DNA of 43,599 nucleotides from JAAXKN01 sp050258815 (GTDB lineage: Bacteria > Bacteroidota > Ignavibacteria > Ignavibacteriales > SURF-24), in NCBI GenBank assembly GCA_050258815.1, contig JBLMZM010000140.1:1-43599 (forward strand). The letters are read 5' to 3'. Below, piece by piece: positions 32,163-41,201 of this stretch. Position 1 is the first letter of the stretch. The number at the start of each line of letters is the position of its first letter. A program made the position numbers and the translations under genes. The notes beneath the pieces are model-generated. The model worked only from the letters and a program-made list of their open reading frames with translations, did not search any database and was not told the DNA's origin.

Positions 32163-33341
32163 ATGATCTTTTCCAGAAAAACATATATTCCTTTGTTTAT
32201 TGCACTGTTATTTTCTCAGTGTGCAGTAAACCTGAGGGCACAAAGCTCACTGCACGTGTTCAGGGGTAATCTGCAGCACGATGGCGTTTATAAAACGAAG
32301 AACATAAGCGAAAAGAGTAAATATAAATGGGGCTTTAAGACCGGTGGCATGGTCAGAAGCACACCCGCCGTAGCAAATGGCATAGTGTATTTTGGGAGCG
32401 GAGATAAGAACTTCTATGCCTTAGATACTGCCGGGGGAAAACTAAAGTGGAAATTTCAAACCGAAGGAGCAATTTCCTCATCCCCTGTCCTTTCCGGAAA
32501 TATGGTCTGTTTCCTGAGCAGTGACAACAATTTATATTGCCTCAATGCACAGGACGGCAAATTACTCTGGAAATTCAAAACGGGCGAGGATCTGAATTCA
32601 TCGGTCGTCTTTCGCAGGAACGGCGGCTGGGATTATTACCTTTCATCTCCTGTAATTTCCTTTGAAATGGTTTATTTTGGCGGAGGGGATGGATATTTGT
32701 ATGCTCTTAACCTGAAGTCGGGTGAAATGAAATGGAGATATAAAACCGAGGGCTTAATCCGCTCTTCCCCGGCAATTGACCTGGGGACAATATATTTCGG
32801 AAGTTTCGACGGAAACCTGTATGCACTCGATGCACTCTCAGGCAGGGCCAAATGGAAATTCAAAACTGCTGGAAGCCAGTATTTCCCCAAGGGTGAAATC
32901 CAGTCATCTCCCGCCATCTCAGACAGTATGGTTTATTTCGGCAGCAGGGATGGTAATTTGTATGCTGTAAATGTTCAGACAGGAGAAGCCTCCTGGAAAT
33001 TTGACCACGAGGGTTCATGGGTAATTACATCTCCTGCGGTAGCAAACGGACTTGTATTTGCAGGCAGCTCTGACGGACAGTTCTTCCAGGCACTTGATGC
33101 CAAAACAGGAAAAGAAAAGTGGAGATTTAAGACCTCGGCTAACGTCTTCTCCTCTCCTGTCGTTACGGACAGCACGGTATATTTCGGGTGCTGGAACGGA
33201 ATTGTTTATGGAGTAAACATTGACTCGGGTGTGGCCACCTGGGGGTATTACTTTGAAGGTCCCGTACAGTCATCACCTGTAATTTCCAACGGCGTAATGT
33301 ATGTTGGCTGCGATGATGGTTACATGTATGCCCTCGAATAA
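32163..33341 (+). CDS. Exported PQQ-like beta-propeller protein
   Basis: 392-residue protein with an N-terminal signal (to about 27, ending LRAQS) and eight repeated blades, each with a Trp motif: KWGFKTGG, KWKFQTEG, LWKFKTGE, KWRYKTEG, KWKFKTAG, SWKFDHEG, KWRFKTSA and TWGYYFEG. Each is preceded by SSPAI-type and YFGS-type strands. This is the eight-bladed propeller shared by BamB and PQQ-dependent dehydrogenases. No catalytic PQQ-binding residues are evident, so a structural or protein-binding role is likely. The Cys near the signal end (FSQC) does not make a good lipobox. It lies in the same run as citF and dgt with gaps near 30 bases, but its link to citrate metabolism is unclear. Confidence 0.85.
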   Translation: MIFSRKTYIPLFIALLFSQCAVNLRAQSSLHVFRGNLQHDGVYKTKNISEKSKYKWGFKTGGMVRSTPAVANGIVYFGSGDKNFYALDTAGGKLKWKFQTEGAISSSPVLSGNMVCFLSSDNNLYCLNAQDGKLLWKFKTGEDLNSSVVFRRNGGWDYYLSSPVISFEMVYFGGGDGYLYALNLKSGEMKWRYKTEGLIRSSPAIDLGTIYFGSFDGNLYALDALSGRAKWKFKTAGSQYFPKGEIQSSPAISDSMVYFGSRDGNLYAVNVQTGEASWKFDHEGSWVITSPAVANGLVFAGSSDGQFFQALDAKTGKEKWRFKTSANVFSSPVVTDSTVYFGCWNGIVYGVNIDSGVATWGYYFEGPVQSSPVISNGVMYVGCDDGYMYALE

Positions 33342-33371
33342 TTATTATTTTGAAACTGAATTTGGTGAAAG

Positions 33372-34748
33372 ATGAATTGGGATCAACTGTTATCAGGAAA
33401 CAGACTTGGTGAAATTGGAAAGAATACTCCCCAGCCGGTAAATGACGGACGGAGTGAATTCCAGCGGGATTTCGACCGTATTGTTTTTTCTTCTGCATTC
33501 AGGCGCCTTCAGGATAAGACTCAGGTTTTTCCTCTTCCGGAAAGCGACTTTGTGCACAACCGGCTTACCCACAGCCTGGAGGTATCCTGTATCGGCCGCT
33601 CACTGGGAAATATAGCCGGAGAAAGGGTTATTGCCCGGCACAAGAATCTGCAGGACAATTTTACTAAGTTCCATTTCGGTGAAATAGTCGCTGCTGCATG
33701 CCTGGCTCACGATATTGGCAACCCTCCTTTCGGGCATTCGGGCGAAGATGCGATTTCAGAATACTTTAAGCACGGAGGCGGCAGGATATTTGAAGAACAA
33801 CTGGCCGACATAAAAAAGTGGAATGACTTCATCAAGTTCGAGGGTAACGCTCAGGGTTTCAGAATCATTACAAAACTGCAGAACCCTACCGTGTTCGGAG
33901 GCCTGTGCCTGACTACAGCCACGCTGGCCTGTTTTACCAAGTATCCGAAGGAATCCTGCATTGATACCGGGGATCCTGAAGGTGACAGGAAAACAAACAT
34001 AATGTTCAAAAAATACGGCTTCTTTCAGGCTGAAAAGGATCTATTCAGGAATATTGCAGACAAGGCAGGACTGATAAAAAAAGGGCCCGGTGATACTTTT
34101 CTTTGGAGCAGACACCCTCTGTCATTCCTGATGGAGGCAGCCGATGATATTACATACAGGGTAATGGACCTTGAGGACGGATTCCATCTGGGACTGATGT
34201 CCTTCGACGATACACAGGCACTGCTGCTCGAACTGATTAAAGATACTAAACTGAAGGCCTATGAAGGACGCGATAACAACGATAAGATCGGTTATCTCAG
34301 AGCCAAGGCAATGAATGCGCTTGTAAACCAGCTGGCCGATGTCTTTGCCGATGAGGAAGATAATATTCTGACCGGCAAGCTGGAAAATGATTTAATTAAT
34401 ATTATTCCTTCGGGACCCGCACTGAGGGAAATTAAGAATATTTCCAAGGACAGAATCTATTCCCATAAGAGCGTTATTGAAAGGGAAACCGCGGGATATG
34501 AAGTACTCGGGGGTCTGCTGGACATATTTATTACGGCCGTAAATGCTCATTACGAAGGCAATACCAGCCATAAGAATCTGAAAGTTCTTCAGCTCTTGCC
34601 CAAACAGTTCCTAGACATGAATGGAATCCCGGATCCTTCGTTATATCACAGGCTCCTGAGGATCACCGATTTCGTTTCGGGAATGACCGACTCCTATGCA
34701 GTCTCTCTTTATAGAAGAATTAAAGGCATTTCACTTTCAAGCACCTGA
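33372..34748 (+). CDS. dgt: Deoxyguanosinetriphosphate triphosphohydrolase (dGTPase)
   Basis: 458-residue HD-domain dNTP triphosphohydrolase, which cuts dGTP (or other dNTPs) to deoxynucleoside and triphosphate. Family marks: EFQRDFDRIVFSSAFRRLQDKTQVF near the N-terminus, the metal His of NRLTHSLEV (H67), the HD pair H113-D114 in CLAHDIGNPPFGHSGE, and a later Asp in EAADDITYRVMDLEDG. Length and motifs fit the bacterial dGTPase type and not the short HD phosphatases. It starts 30 bases after the propeller gene, so is probably in the same transcript, and ends at a strong convergent terminator. Confidence 0.93.
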   Translation: MNWDQLLSGNRLGEIGKNTPQPVNDGRSEFQRDFDRIVFSSAFRRLQDKTQVFPLPESDFVHNRLTHSLEVSCIGRSLGNIAGERVIARHKNLQDNFTKFHFGEIVAAACLAHDIGNPPFGHSGEDAISEYFKHGGGRIFEEQLADIKKWNDFIKFEGNAQGFRIITKLQNPTVFGGLCLTTATLACFTKYPKESCIDTGDPEGDRKTNIMFKKYGFFQAEKDLFRNIADKAGLIKKGPGDTFLWSRHPLSFLMEAADDITYRVMDLEDGFHLGLMSFDDTQALLLELIKDTKLKAYEGRDNNDKIGYLRAKAMNALVNQLADVFADEEDNILTGKLENDLINIIPSGPALREIKNISKDRIYSHKSVIERETAGYEVLGGLLDIFITAVNAHYEGNTSHKNLKVLQLLPKQFLDMNGIPDPSLYHRLLRITDFVSGMTDSYAVSLYRRIKGISLSST

Positions 34749-34755
34749 TTATAAC

Positions 34756-34789
34756 TTAAAGGCATTACCATAAACCGTAATGCCTTTAA
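34756..34789. terminator. Bidirectional terminator between dgt and acs
   Basis: TTAAAGGCATTAC and GTAATGCCTTTAA form a perfect 13-bp stem with loop CATAAACC between the two convergent genes. Confidence 0.85.
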
Positions 34790-34803
34790 CAAATATATTA
34801 GTA

Positions 34804-36699
34804 CTATTCTTCCAGTGTGGAAATATTTCCCGGGTCCTGCCCCAGTGCTTGTGCTTTAAGAACCCTCCGCATTATTTTCCCGCTGCGGGTCTTTGGTAAA
34901 GTATCCACAAAGTCTATCTTTTCCGGTTTTGCAATTGGACCTACCTCATGCCCCACGTGCTGGCGCAGTTCTTCGGCAAGAGCCTCACTTTTTTCAAATC
35001 CCGATTTCAGTATCACATATGTATATATTGCATGACCCTTGACTTCATGCGGAAGGCCAATTGCAGCAGCTTCTGCGACTGCCGGATGGCTTACAAGTGC
35101 ACTTTCAATTTCCGCTGTACCCAGGCGGTAACCTGATACTTTTATCACATCATCCACGCGTCCGATAATCCAGAAATATCCGTCTTCATCCTTTCTTGCA
35201 GAGTCCCCGGTCATATACATACCCGGAAATTTGCTCCAGTACTGATTTACATACCGGTCAGGATCCTTATATATAGTCCTGATCATGGCAGGCCAGGGCG
35301 TTTTAATGACAAGAAATCCTTCCTCATTAGGAGGCACCGGGTTACCTTCCTCATCCACCACATCCATTACAAGTCCCGGGAAGGGACGCGTACCGGAACC
35401 CGGCTTCAGAGGTACCGAAGGCACCGGAGTAACCATGAACATCCCTGTTTCAGTCTGCCACCAGGTATCCATTATTGGGCACCTCTCCTTGCCGATTACC
35501 CTGTAATACCACTTCCATGCTTCAGGATTTATCGGTTCACCTACTGAACCTAAAATCCGGAGCGATGAAAGATCATACCTGTTTGGCCATGCTTCACCAT
35601 ACCTCATCAAACCCCTGATAGCTGTAGGCGCTGTATAGAGAATATTTATCCCGTATTTTTCTATCATCTGCCACCACCTGTGGGGGAATGGATGGGTTGG
35701 CGCACCTTCATACATAAAAGAGGTCGTACCATTAAGTAAGGGCCCATATACAATGTAACTGTGCCCGGTTATCCATCCCGGGTCAGCTGCGCACCAGTAA
35801 CGGTCCTCTTCATGAATGTCAAAAACATACTTTAATGTGGAATATACACCTACCATATATCCGCCATGAGTGTGCACAATGGCCTTCGGTTTTCCCGTAG
35901 TGCCCGAGGTGTACAGAATAAATAACGGATCCTCGGAATCCACCACCTCGATCTGGCATGTATTGTTTGCAATGGGAAGATTCATGAGCTCGTGAAACCA
36001 CATGTCCCTTCCGGCTTCCATGTTGACCTCTTCACCGGTCCTTTTTACTACCAGCACACTTTCAACCGTTGCAGCCCTCTGAAGCGCCTCATCGGCAATT
36101 TGTTTAAGGTGAACCGTCTTACCCCTCTGAAATGATCCGTCAGCCACAATAAGGACTTTCGACTGGCTGTCCTCAAGTCTTTCATGCAGGGCTTCAACGG
36201 AAAATCCGCCGTATACTACAGAATGAATTGCCCCTATCCTTGCGCATGCCAGCATACCAATTACAAGCTCAGGTATCCTGCCCATGTACAGGGTTACCCT
36301 GTCGCCTTTCCTGACGCCAAGACTTTTAAGAATATTTGCAAAACGGCATGTATCGCGCCTTAGAGCGAAATATGAAAAGCTCCTGAATTCACCATTCTCC
36401 CCTTCCCATATCAGTGCGAGTTTGTTGCGGCGGTAAGTTTGAGTATGCCTGTCGAGACAATTATAAACAATATTGGTCTTTGCCCCTGTAAACCATTTAT
36501 AAAAAGGTTTCTGACTATCATCGAGTACCTTATCCCATTTTGTAAACCAGTGCAGCTCTTCAGCTTCCTTTGCCCAGAATCCCTCCATATCACCTCCTGC
36601 AGTTTGAGTGATAAGATCCCAATCCTTTGCGTGTGAATGGTTGATTACTTCTTCGGAAGGATAATATACTTCACCGGTCAGCTGCTTTCCTTCTGCCAT
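34804..36699 (-). CDS. acs: Acetyl-CoA synthetase (AMP-forming)
   Basis: 631-residue enzyme that activates acetate to acetyl-CoA through acetyl-AMP. The P-loop-like YTSGTTGKPKAIVHTHGGY, the DTWWQTETGM core, the hinge region with GRVDDVIKVSGYRLG and the C-terminal catalytic Lys (about K608, in PKTRSGKIMRR) are all present; that Lys is the usual acetylation control site. A substrate-pocket Trp in the DTWWQTE core matches acetate specificity over longer acids. It is convergent to dgt and separated from the citrate lyase genes by two genes, so its product could refill acetyl-CoA from the acetate that citrate lyase releases. That link is an inference. Confidence 0.96.
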   Translation of the reverse strand: MAEGKQLTGEVYYPSEEVINHSHAKDWDLITQTAGGDMEGFWAKEAEELHWFTKWDKVLDDSQKPFYKWFTGAKTNIVYNCLDRHTQTYRRNKLALIWEGENGEFRSFSYFALRRDTCRFANILKSLGVRKGDRVTLYMGRIPELVIGMLACARIGAIHSVVYGGFSVEALHERLEDSQSKVLIVADGSFQRGKTVHLKQIADEALQRAATVESVLVVKRTGEEVNMEAGRDMWFHELMNLPIANNTCQIEVVDSEDPLFILYTSGTTGKPKAIVHTHGGYMVGVYSTLKYVFDIHEEDRYWCAADPGWITGHSYIVYGPLLNGTTSFMYEGAPTHPFPHRWWQMIEKYGINILYTAPTAIRGLMRYGEAWPNRYDLSSLRILGSVGEPINPEAWKWYYRVIGKERCPIMDTWWQTETGMFMVTPVPSVPLKPGSGTRPFPGLVMDVVDEEGNPVPPNEEGFLVIKTPWPAMIRTIYKDPDRYVNQYWSKFPGMYMTGDSARKDEDGYFWIIGRVDDVIKVSGYRLGTAEIESALVSHPAVAEAAAIGLPHEVKGHAIYTYVILKSGFEKSEALAEELRQHVGHEVGPIAKPEKIDFVDTLPKTRSGKIMRRVLKAQALGQDPGNISTLEE

Positions 36700-36965
36700 A
36701 ACGTCCTCTCCTTAAATGACATTAATTGATTGATAATAACTTAACATCCTGATCATTAAATTCGAAAACCCGTATGAATATACTTCGACATTTGCCCTTG
36801 GGAGAATTATATCCGACAGGATTCCTGTTACCTGGAACTAAGGACGAAAAAATATAGTTGAATAATATTATATGAAAATAAGTTAGCTCCTGGAATATAT
36901 AAAATCAATAGGTGTACTAATTAAGCAGTCATTGACAGATGATTAACAAATAAATACGGCGCATT

Positions 36966-37316
36966 TTGAGTAATAACAGACAAAATACATCAGGCAGTTC
37001 ATGTGTATTGTTATTCACATATCTATTTCTGATCGTGATAAGCATAATGCACTCCCACCCCGGAAACCTGAGGTTTGGTAATATGCACCTGATCTGCCCT
37101 GCCGGTGCAAACTATCAGGATCCATACTCGGATGATGATTCAAACTGTCTGCTGCTTCAACTTAATAATTCCCAGAATATTTCATTTTCTCCCGGTGATC
37201 TTTTTACTTTTAATCTGAAAGGCTTAAAGAATTATATAAGAACCGGTAATTCTGCTGCTTACAGGTATAATTTTTCCTCTCACCCGCTATTGCGGGCACC
37301 TCCGCAACCCGTCTAG
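36966..37316 (+). CDS. Small exported HSH-motif protein, DUF2946-like
   Basis: 116-residue protein (TTG start) with one hydrophobic helix (CVLLFTYLFLIVISIM, about 13-28) followed at once by HSHPG, two Cys residues about 16 apart (LICPAG and DSNCLL), and a C-terminus ending LLRAPPQP. This layout, with leader, His motif, Cys pair and an R-(A/G)-P-P end, resembles DUF2946-type proteins found near metal uptake genes; I cannot confirm membership. It precedes a metal ABC transporter locus on the same strand. It could be a periplasmic metal-binding or metal-sensing peptide. No good ribosome-binding site is seen at the TTG, so the start is uncertain. Confidence 0.5.
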   Translation: MSNNRQNTSGSSCVLLFTYLFLIVISIMHSHPGNLRFGNMHLICPAGANYQDPYSDDDSNCLLLQLNNSQNISFSPGDLFTFNLKGLKNYIRTGNSAAYRYNFSSHPLLRAPPQPV

Positions 37317-37380
37317 CAAACAATTTCTTGCTTCTTTCTAAATAATATTTTAAGATTTATTAACTTGCCATGCAGTGGAT

Positions 37381-37392
37381 TGATAATTATCA
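37381..37392. promoter_or_regulatory. Candidate Fur/Zur-family operator
   Basis: TGATAATTATCA is a perfect 12-base palindrome containing GATAAT in both orientations, the hexamer from which Fur-type boxes are built. It lies 56 bases before the ATG of the metal-locus barrel gene. A related half-site (GATTGATAAT) recurs at 36728-36737 upstream of acs. A chance palindrome in AT-rich DNA is possible. Confidence 0.4.
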
Positions 37393-37448
37393 CTCCCTTC
37401 ATTCCGTTAATATTTCTTATTACTGTGTAGCTAACATACGGGGACGAT

Positions 37449-38639
37449 ATGAACAAGTACCTGTTTTCTGCAATAACTGTTTTTGTGCTGACAGCTTATA
37501 ATTATCCTCAGTCAAATGTAAATCCGGATATTAGTCTGATCGGTACGTTCGATATGTATACAAACTTTATCAAAGATTCGCCTGAATATCACAAACTGAA
37601 CTTTGCAACACCATCTATGGAAATGCTGGTTGAGGGCTATCTTAACCCTTTTGCCAGAGCATCAGCAGTTATCTCATATGAGGATGATAAATTTTTCATT
37701 GAGGAACTCTATGCACTGGTGGAAAGAGGACTTCCCCTCGACCTGCAGGTCAAGGCCGGGAAATACCTTGTCGGCTTTGGCAAACTGAATACTGTACATC
37801 CCCATGCCTGGCCATTTCTGGAAAGGCCCCTGTTCCATCAGATATACTTCGGAGCCGGCGGTTTTAATGACATTGGTGTAAACCTGAGCATCATTCTGCC
37901 AACAGGCGATACCTACACAAACCTGGATATTGGAATTTATAAGGGAGACGCCATTGGGAAGTCTGAAGCCAGTAATCCTGATGATCCGGAAAGCATTAAG
38001 GCGCTCAGGGGAATAAGTCCTGTATTTGCAGGAAGACTGGGATCTTTCTTTAACCTGGGCGATTTTTCCAATCTTGAGGCGGGTCTGAGCGCTTCATACG
38101 GACTCCATTCAAGGACACTGTTCAATGTTACAGGTAACCAGCAGGCGCCCTTTGAAATCAGGTCCCTCTATTACACCTATTTAGGAGCTGACGTAAAATA
38201 CAAGTATAAACCAGATTCCTATACTGCCCTGACAATTCAGGGAGAGGGATTATTAAGCCATCGCGACGTATCTCGCCCCGGAAAGATGGGTGTTAATTCA
38301 AGAATGGATACTGAGGAAACAATCAATACTTTCGGAGCATTTGTATTTGCAGATTATCTTTTTAACAAGCAGTTCAGCGTTGGTGCAAAATATGATTTTA
38401 CATACGGTATTATTGGTGACTTCCCTTCTGAATATACCGGTCCAAATGACGATAAAAACAAAACCCATGCTGTTTCCGAATGGTTCGCTTATTATCCCGT
38501 TGAAGAAACGATAGCGCTGCGCCTGGAAGCACAACACCTGTTTTTTACTTTCTCTGATCAGCACACAAGAAGCAGTGAAACAAAACTTACGCTGCAGCTT
38601 TTATTTTCGCTGGGCCCGCACAAGGCTCACCCGTTCTGA
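37449..38639 (+). CDS. Outer-membrane beta-barrel of a metal-uptake locus
   Basis: 396-residue protein with a signal peptide (MNKYLFSAITVFVLTAYNYPQ) and a barrel-like series of strands. There is no plug domain and no TonB box, so it is porin-like and not a TonB receptor. It begins NPDISLIGTFDMYTNF and ends LQLLFSLGPHKAHPF, a C-terminus with two His residues and a terminal Phe as expected for an outer-membrane strand. Proteins of this look are found next to zinc ABC transporters and are sometimes labelled zinc-regulated outer-membrane proteins. Its position just before the binding protein gene supports a role in zinc passage. A GGGGACG site precedes the ATG. Confidence 0.7.
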   Translation: MNKYLFSAITVFVLTAYNYPQSNVNPDISLIGTFDMYTNFIKDSPEYHKLNFATPSMEMLVEGYLNPFARASAVISYEDDKFFIEELYALVERGLPLDLQVKAGKYLVGFGKLNTVHPHAWPFLERPLFHQIYFGAGGFNDIGVNLSIILPTGDTYTNLDIGIYKGDAIGKSEASNPDDPESIKALRGISPVFAGRLGSFFNLGDFSNLEAGLSASYGLHSRTLFNVTGNQQAPFEIRSLYYTYLGADVKYKYKPDSYTALTIQGEGLLSHRDVSRPGKMGVNSRMDTEETINTFGAFVFADYLFNKQFSVGAKYDFTYGIIGDFPSEYTGPNDDKNKTHAVSEWFAYYPVEETIALRLEAQHLFFTFSDQHTRSSETKLTLQLLFSLGPHKAHPF

Positions 38640-38680
38640 TATAATAAATTTGAAAAGCTTTGAAATATGGAAGGACAAAT

Positions 38681-39556
38681 ATGAAAAAATTAATAATTCT
38701 CTTTTTATTTATGCTGTACAGCCTGAATTTTGCCGAAATAAGGGCAGTAACTTCAACTACTGTCATTTATGACCTTGTCAAGGAAATAGGCCGTGATAAG
38801 ATTAAGGTCGATTACCTGGTGCGCGGAGACCAGGACCCGCATTTTCTGGAAGTAATGCCCAGTTATATGATGAAACTCCGTAATGCTGATCTCATGTTCG
38901 AAATCGGGCTTGGACTTGAAATGTGGTCCCAGCAGCTGATAAGCGGGTCCCGCAACAGCAGGATAAAAATCATAGACCTGTCTCAGGATATTCAAAAAAA
39001 AGAAGTGCCTTCGGGAAAGGTAAGTGCATCACAGGGGGACGTGCATCCTTATGGAAACCCACATTACTGGCTGGACCCTGAAAATGCCAAGGTAATGGTG
39101 CAGGAAATTTATAAGGCACTAGCCTCGGAATCCCCCCAGGATGAGGGCTACTTCAAAAAAAATATGGATGATTATCTGGGCAGGCTGAATTCGAAAATCA
39201 ACGAGTGGAATGCCAGGATGTCACAAAATAAAGGGAAAGCATTTGTCTTTTTTCATGCAAGCTGGACTTATTTTGCCGACCGGTATGGCATAAAGATAGC
39301 CGGATACGTTGAACCAAAACCTGGAATTGCTCCCACCCCGTCACATAATGCCGATATCATTGATATTATTAAAAGGAATAATGTCAGATATATCATGATG
39401 GAAAATTTCTACAGCGACAGCGCACCTAATCAGATTGCCAGACTCACGGGTGTAAAGGTAATCAAGGTACCGACCGGCGTTTTCGGTATGCAGGGAATTA
39501 ATTCCTATATACAGATGATGGACTATATCGTTAACCAGATTACAAAAGCAAGCTGA
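38681..39556 (+). CDS. znuA: Zinc/manganese ABC transporter substrate-binding protein
   Basis: 291-residue cluster A-I metal-binding protein. It has a signal peptide (MKKLIILFLFMLYSLNFAE) and metal ligands at the three usual sites: H54 (DQDPHFLEV), H128 (GNPHYWLDPEN) and H192 (FFHASWTYFAD), plus an acidic fourth ligand near ENFYSD. The His-rich loop of classical ZnuA is absent, so zinc and manganese cannot be told apart with certainty. The ATG at 38681 is preferred over one 21 bases upstream because GGAAGGA lies just before it. The ATPase gene follows 12 bases later. Confidence 0.88.
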   Translation: MKKLIILFLFMLYSLNFAEIRAVTSTTVIYDLVKEIGRDKIKVDYLVRGDQDPHFLEVMPSYMMKLRNADLMFEIGLGLEMWSQQLISGSRNSRIKIIDLSQDIQKKEVPSGKVSASQGDVHPYGNPHYWLDPENAKVMVQEIYKALASESPQDEGYFKKNMDDYLGRLNSKINEWNARMSQNKGKAFVFFHASWTYFADRYGIKIAGYVEPKPGIAPTPSHNADIIDIIKRNNVRYIMMENFYSDSAPNQIARLTGVKVIKVPTGVFGMQGINSYIQMMDYIVNQITKAS

Positions 39557-39568
39557 GAAAGGCGAATT

Positions 39569-40318
39569 ATGAAAAGTGAAATTGTCAGGTTCCGGAGTGT
39601 TACTATCGGATATGGGAAGACCGTTATACTGAAAGATATTAATTTTTCAATTTTTAATAATGACTTCATCGGACTCGTGGGCCCAAATGGAGCGGGGAAA
39701 ACCACACTGCTAAAAACATTGTTGGGCACACTTAAGCCTCTTGGGGGGACAATAGAAAAAGAACCGCTTAAATTCGGATACGTGCCGCAAAGAGATGTGG
39801 TGCAGCCCCTGCTGCCATATACGGTTTTTGACGTTGTTATGATGGGCAGATACTCCCTGCTCGGAATGTTTAAGAATCCTACCGGAGAGGACGCTGTCAT
39901 TGTTGAAAGGTGTCTGGAATGCGTAGGGATAAAAGATCTGAGAAAAAATAATTACAACAGTTTGTCCGGTGGCCAGCGTCAGCGTACGCTGATTGCGAGA
40001 GCCCTGGCCGTAGAACCCGATATTCTGATTCTGGATGAACCGACGAACGGAATGGATACCCCCTCTCATTATACGCTTCTCGATCTCATCTCTCAGCTTC
40101 ACGAGGAGCAGAAACTGACAGTCATCCTGGTCAGCCATCTGCTAAGCGATGTGGCAAACATCGTAAAAAAACTGATACTGCTGGACAGGAATTATTTCCA
40201 CGCAGGCAGCATTGACGAAGTATTGTCTGAGGAAAATCTGAGGCAGACCTATTCCTCAAATTTCCTGGTAACAAAAATTAATGATGAATATATAATAACT
40301 TCAAAACACAGGGCTTAA
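39569..40318 (+). CDS. znuC: Zinc/manganese ABC transporter ATP-binding protein
   Basis: 249-residue ABC ATPase that powers the metal importer. It has a Walker A motif (GPNGAGKTT), Q-loop (YVPQRD), signature (LSGGQRQR), Walker B (ILILDEPTNGMD) and switch His (LVSHLL), all intact. It follows the binding protein gene at 12 bases and is 1 base from the permease start, so the three are translated together. The C-terminal tail is short and carries no extra domain. Confidence 0.92.
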   Translation: MKSEIVRFRSVTIGYGKTVILKDINFSIFNNDFIGLVGPNGAGKTTLLKTLLGTLKPLGGTIEKEPLKFGYVPQRDVVQPLLPYTVFDVVMMGRYSLLGMFKNPTGEDAVIVERCLECVGIKDLRKNNYNSLSGGQRQRTLIARALAVEPDILILDEPTNGMDTPSHYTLLDLISQLHEEQKLTVILVSHLLSDVANIVKKLILLDRNYFHAGSIDEVLSEENLRQTYSSNFLVTKINDEYIITSKHRA

Positions 40319-40319
40319 A

Positions 40320-41198
40320 TTGGATATAGTACATCAGCTGCTTCAGCTTTTTCCTTACGCAGTAATGGGAAGCATTCTTGCCGGTATCATCTGCGGATTT
40401 CTGGGTGTTTTTGTTGTCTCACAGAGAGTAGTTTTCCTGGGGGCTGTGCTTACTCAGGTTTCAATTGCAGGTGTAGCATTCTCTTTCCTCCACTTTGTAA
40501 ACCTGGAAGGAATCTTTACTACGGTGTTCGGGATACAGGCAGGTGAACATTCATTTCTGCATAATTTTGAACCAGCTTTTTTTTCACTCCTTTTTGCCAT
40601 CATTACAGTACTTATCTTCTCACAGACTTACCGGCAGAAAGTATTGACACAGGACGGCATACTTGGAATAATTTTCGTAGTTGCAATTGCAGTAAGAATC
40701 ATGTTTATTCAGAAAAGCCCTGTGGCTGAAGTATCCGAAGTCGAGTCAATTCTGAAAGGCGATATTCTTTTTATTGGTGCGCGGGAGTTTTACATGCTCC
40801 TTACAATACTGGTCTTCATTATTGCAGTATTTACAGTTTTCAGAAAACAGCTGAAATTTGTTTCCTTCGATCCCGAGTCGGCCAGTGCACACGGCATTAA
40901 TTCCAGAGTGTGGCTGCTTTTCTTTTATCTGTTTGTGGGTATTGGTATATCACTTACGACCCGCTTTGTAGGTGACGTATTTGTCTTTGCATACCTGATA
41001 ATACCATCTTCAATAGGCTTGCTTCTGGCAAAAAAAGTAAGGACTGTATTTATTACAGCTGTACTGGTGGGGGCCATAATACCGCCAGTATCCATTTATA
41101 TCGCCTTTAAACTGGATTTCTCAAGCGGTCCAACTGCCGTAGTGTTGGCTTTTTCAGTTTTCCTGGTCACACTTCTTATTAAAACACTGAGAGGTTAA
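40320..41198 (+). CDS. znuB: Zinc/manganese ABC transporter permease
   Basis: 292-residue ABC-3 family membrane permease with about eight hydrophobic helices. Typical features are GFLGVFVVSQRVVFLGAVLTQVSIAG near the N-terminus and DPESASAHGINSRVWLLFFYL in the cytoplasmic coupling region, followed by VGDVFVFAYLIIPSS. It uses a TTG start one base after the ATPase stop, which fits translational coupling. A strong terminator follows. Together with the binding protein and ATPase it completes one importer. Confidence 0.9.
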   Translation: MDIVHQLLQLFPYAVMGSILAGIICGFLGVFVVSQRVVFLGAVLTQVSIAGVAFSFLHFVNLEGIFTTVFGIQAGEHSFLHNFEPAFFSLLFAIITVLIFSQTYRQKVLTQDGILGIIFVVAIAVRIMFIQKSPVAEVSEVESILKGDILFIGAREFYMLLTILVFIIAVFTVFRKQLKFVSFDPESASAHGINSRVWLLFFYLFVGIGISLTTRFVGDVFVFAYLIIPSSIGLLLAKKVRTVFITAVLVGAIIPPVSIYIAFKLDFSSGPTAVVLAFSVFLVTLLIKTLRG

Positions 41199-41201
41199 GA
41201 G

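Noticed and set aside
36862..36871. ATAATATTAT palindrome as a Zur box
   Set aside because: It is too short and AT-only, and lacks the flanking hexamers of a Fur-type site; chance is sufficient.
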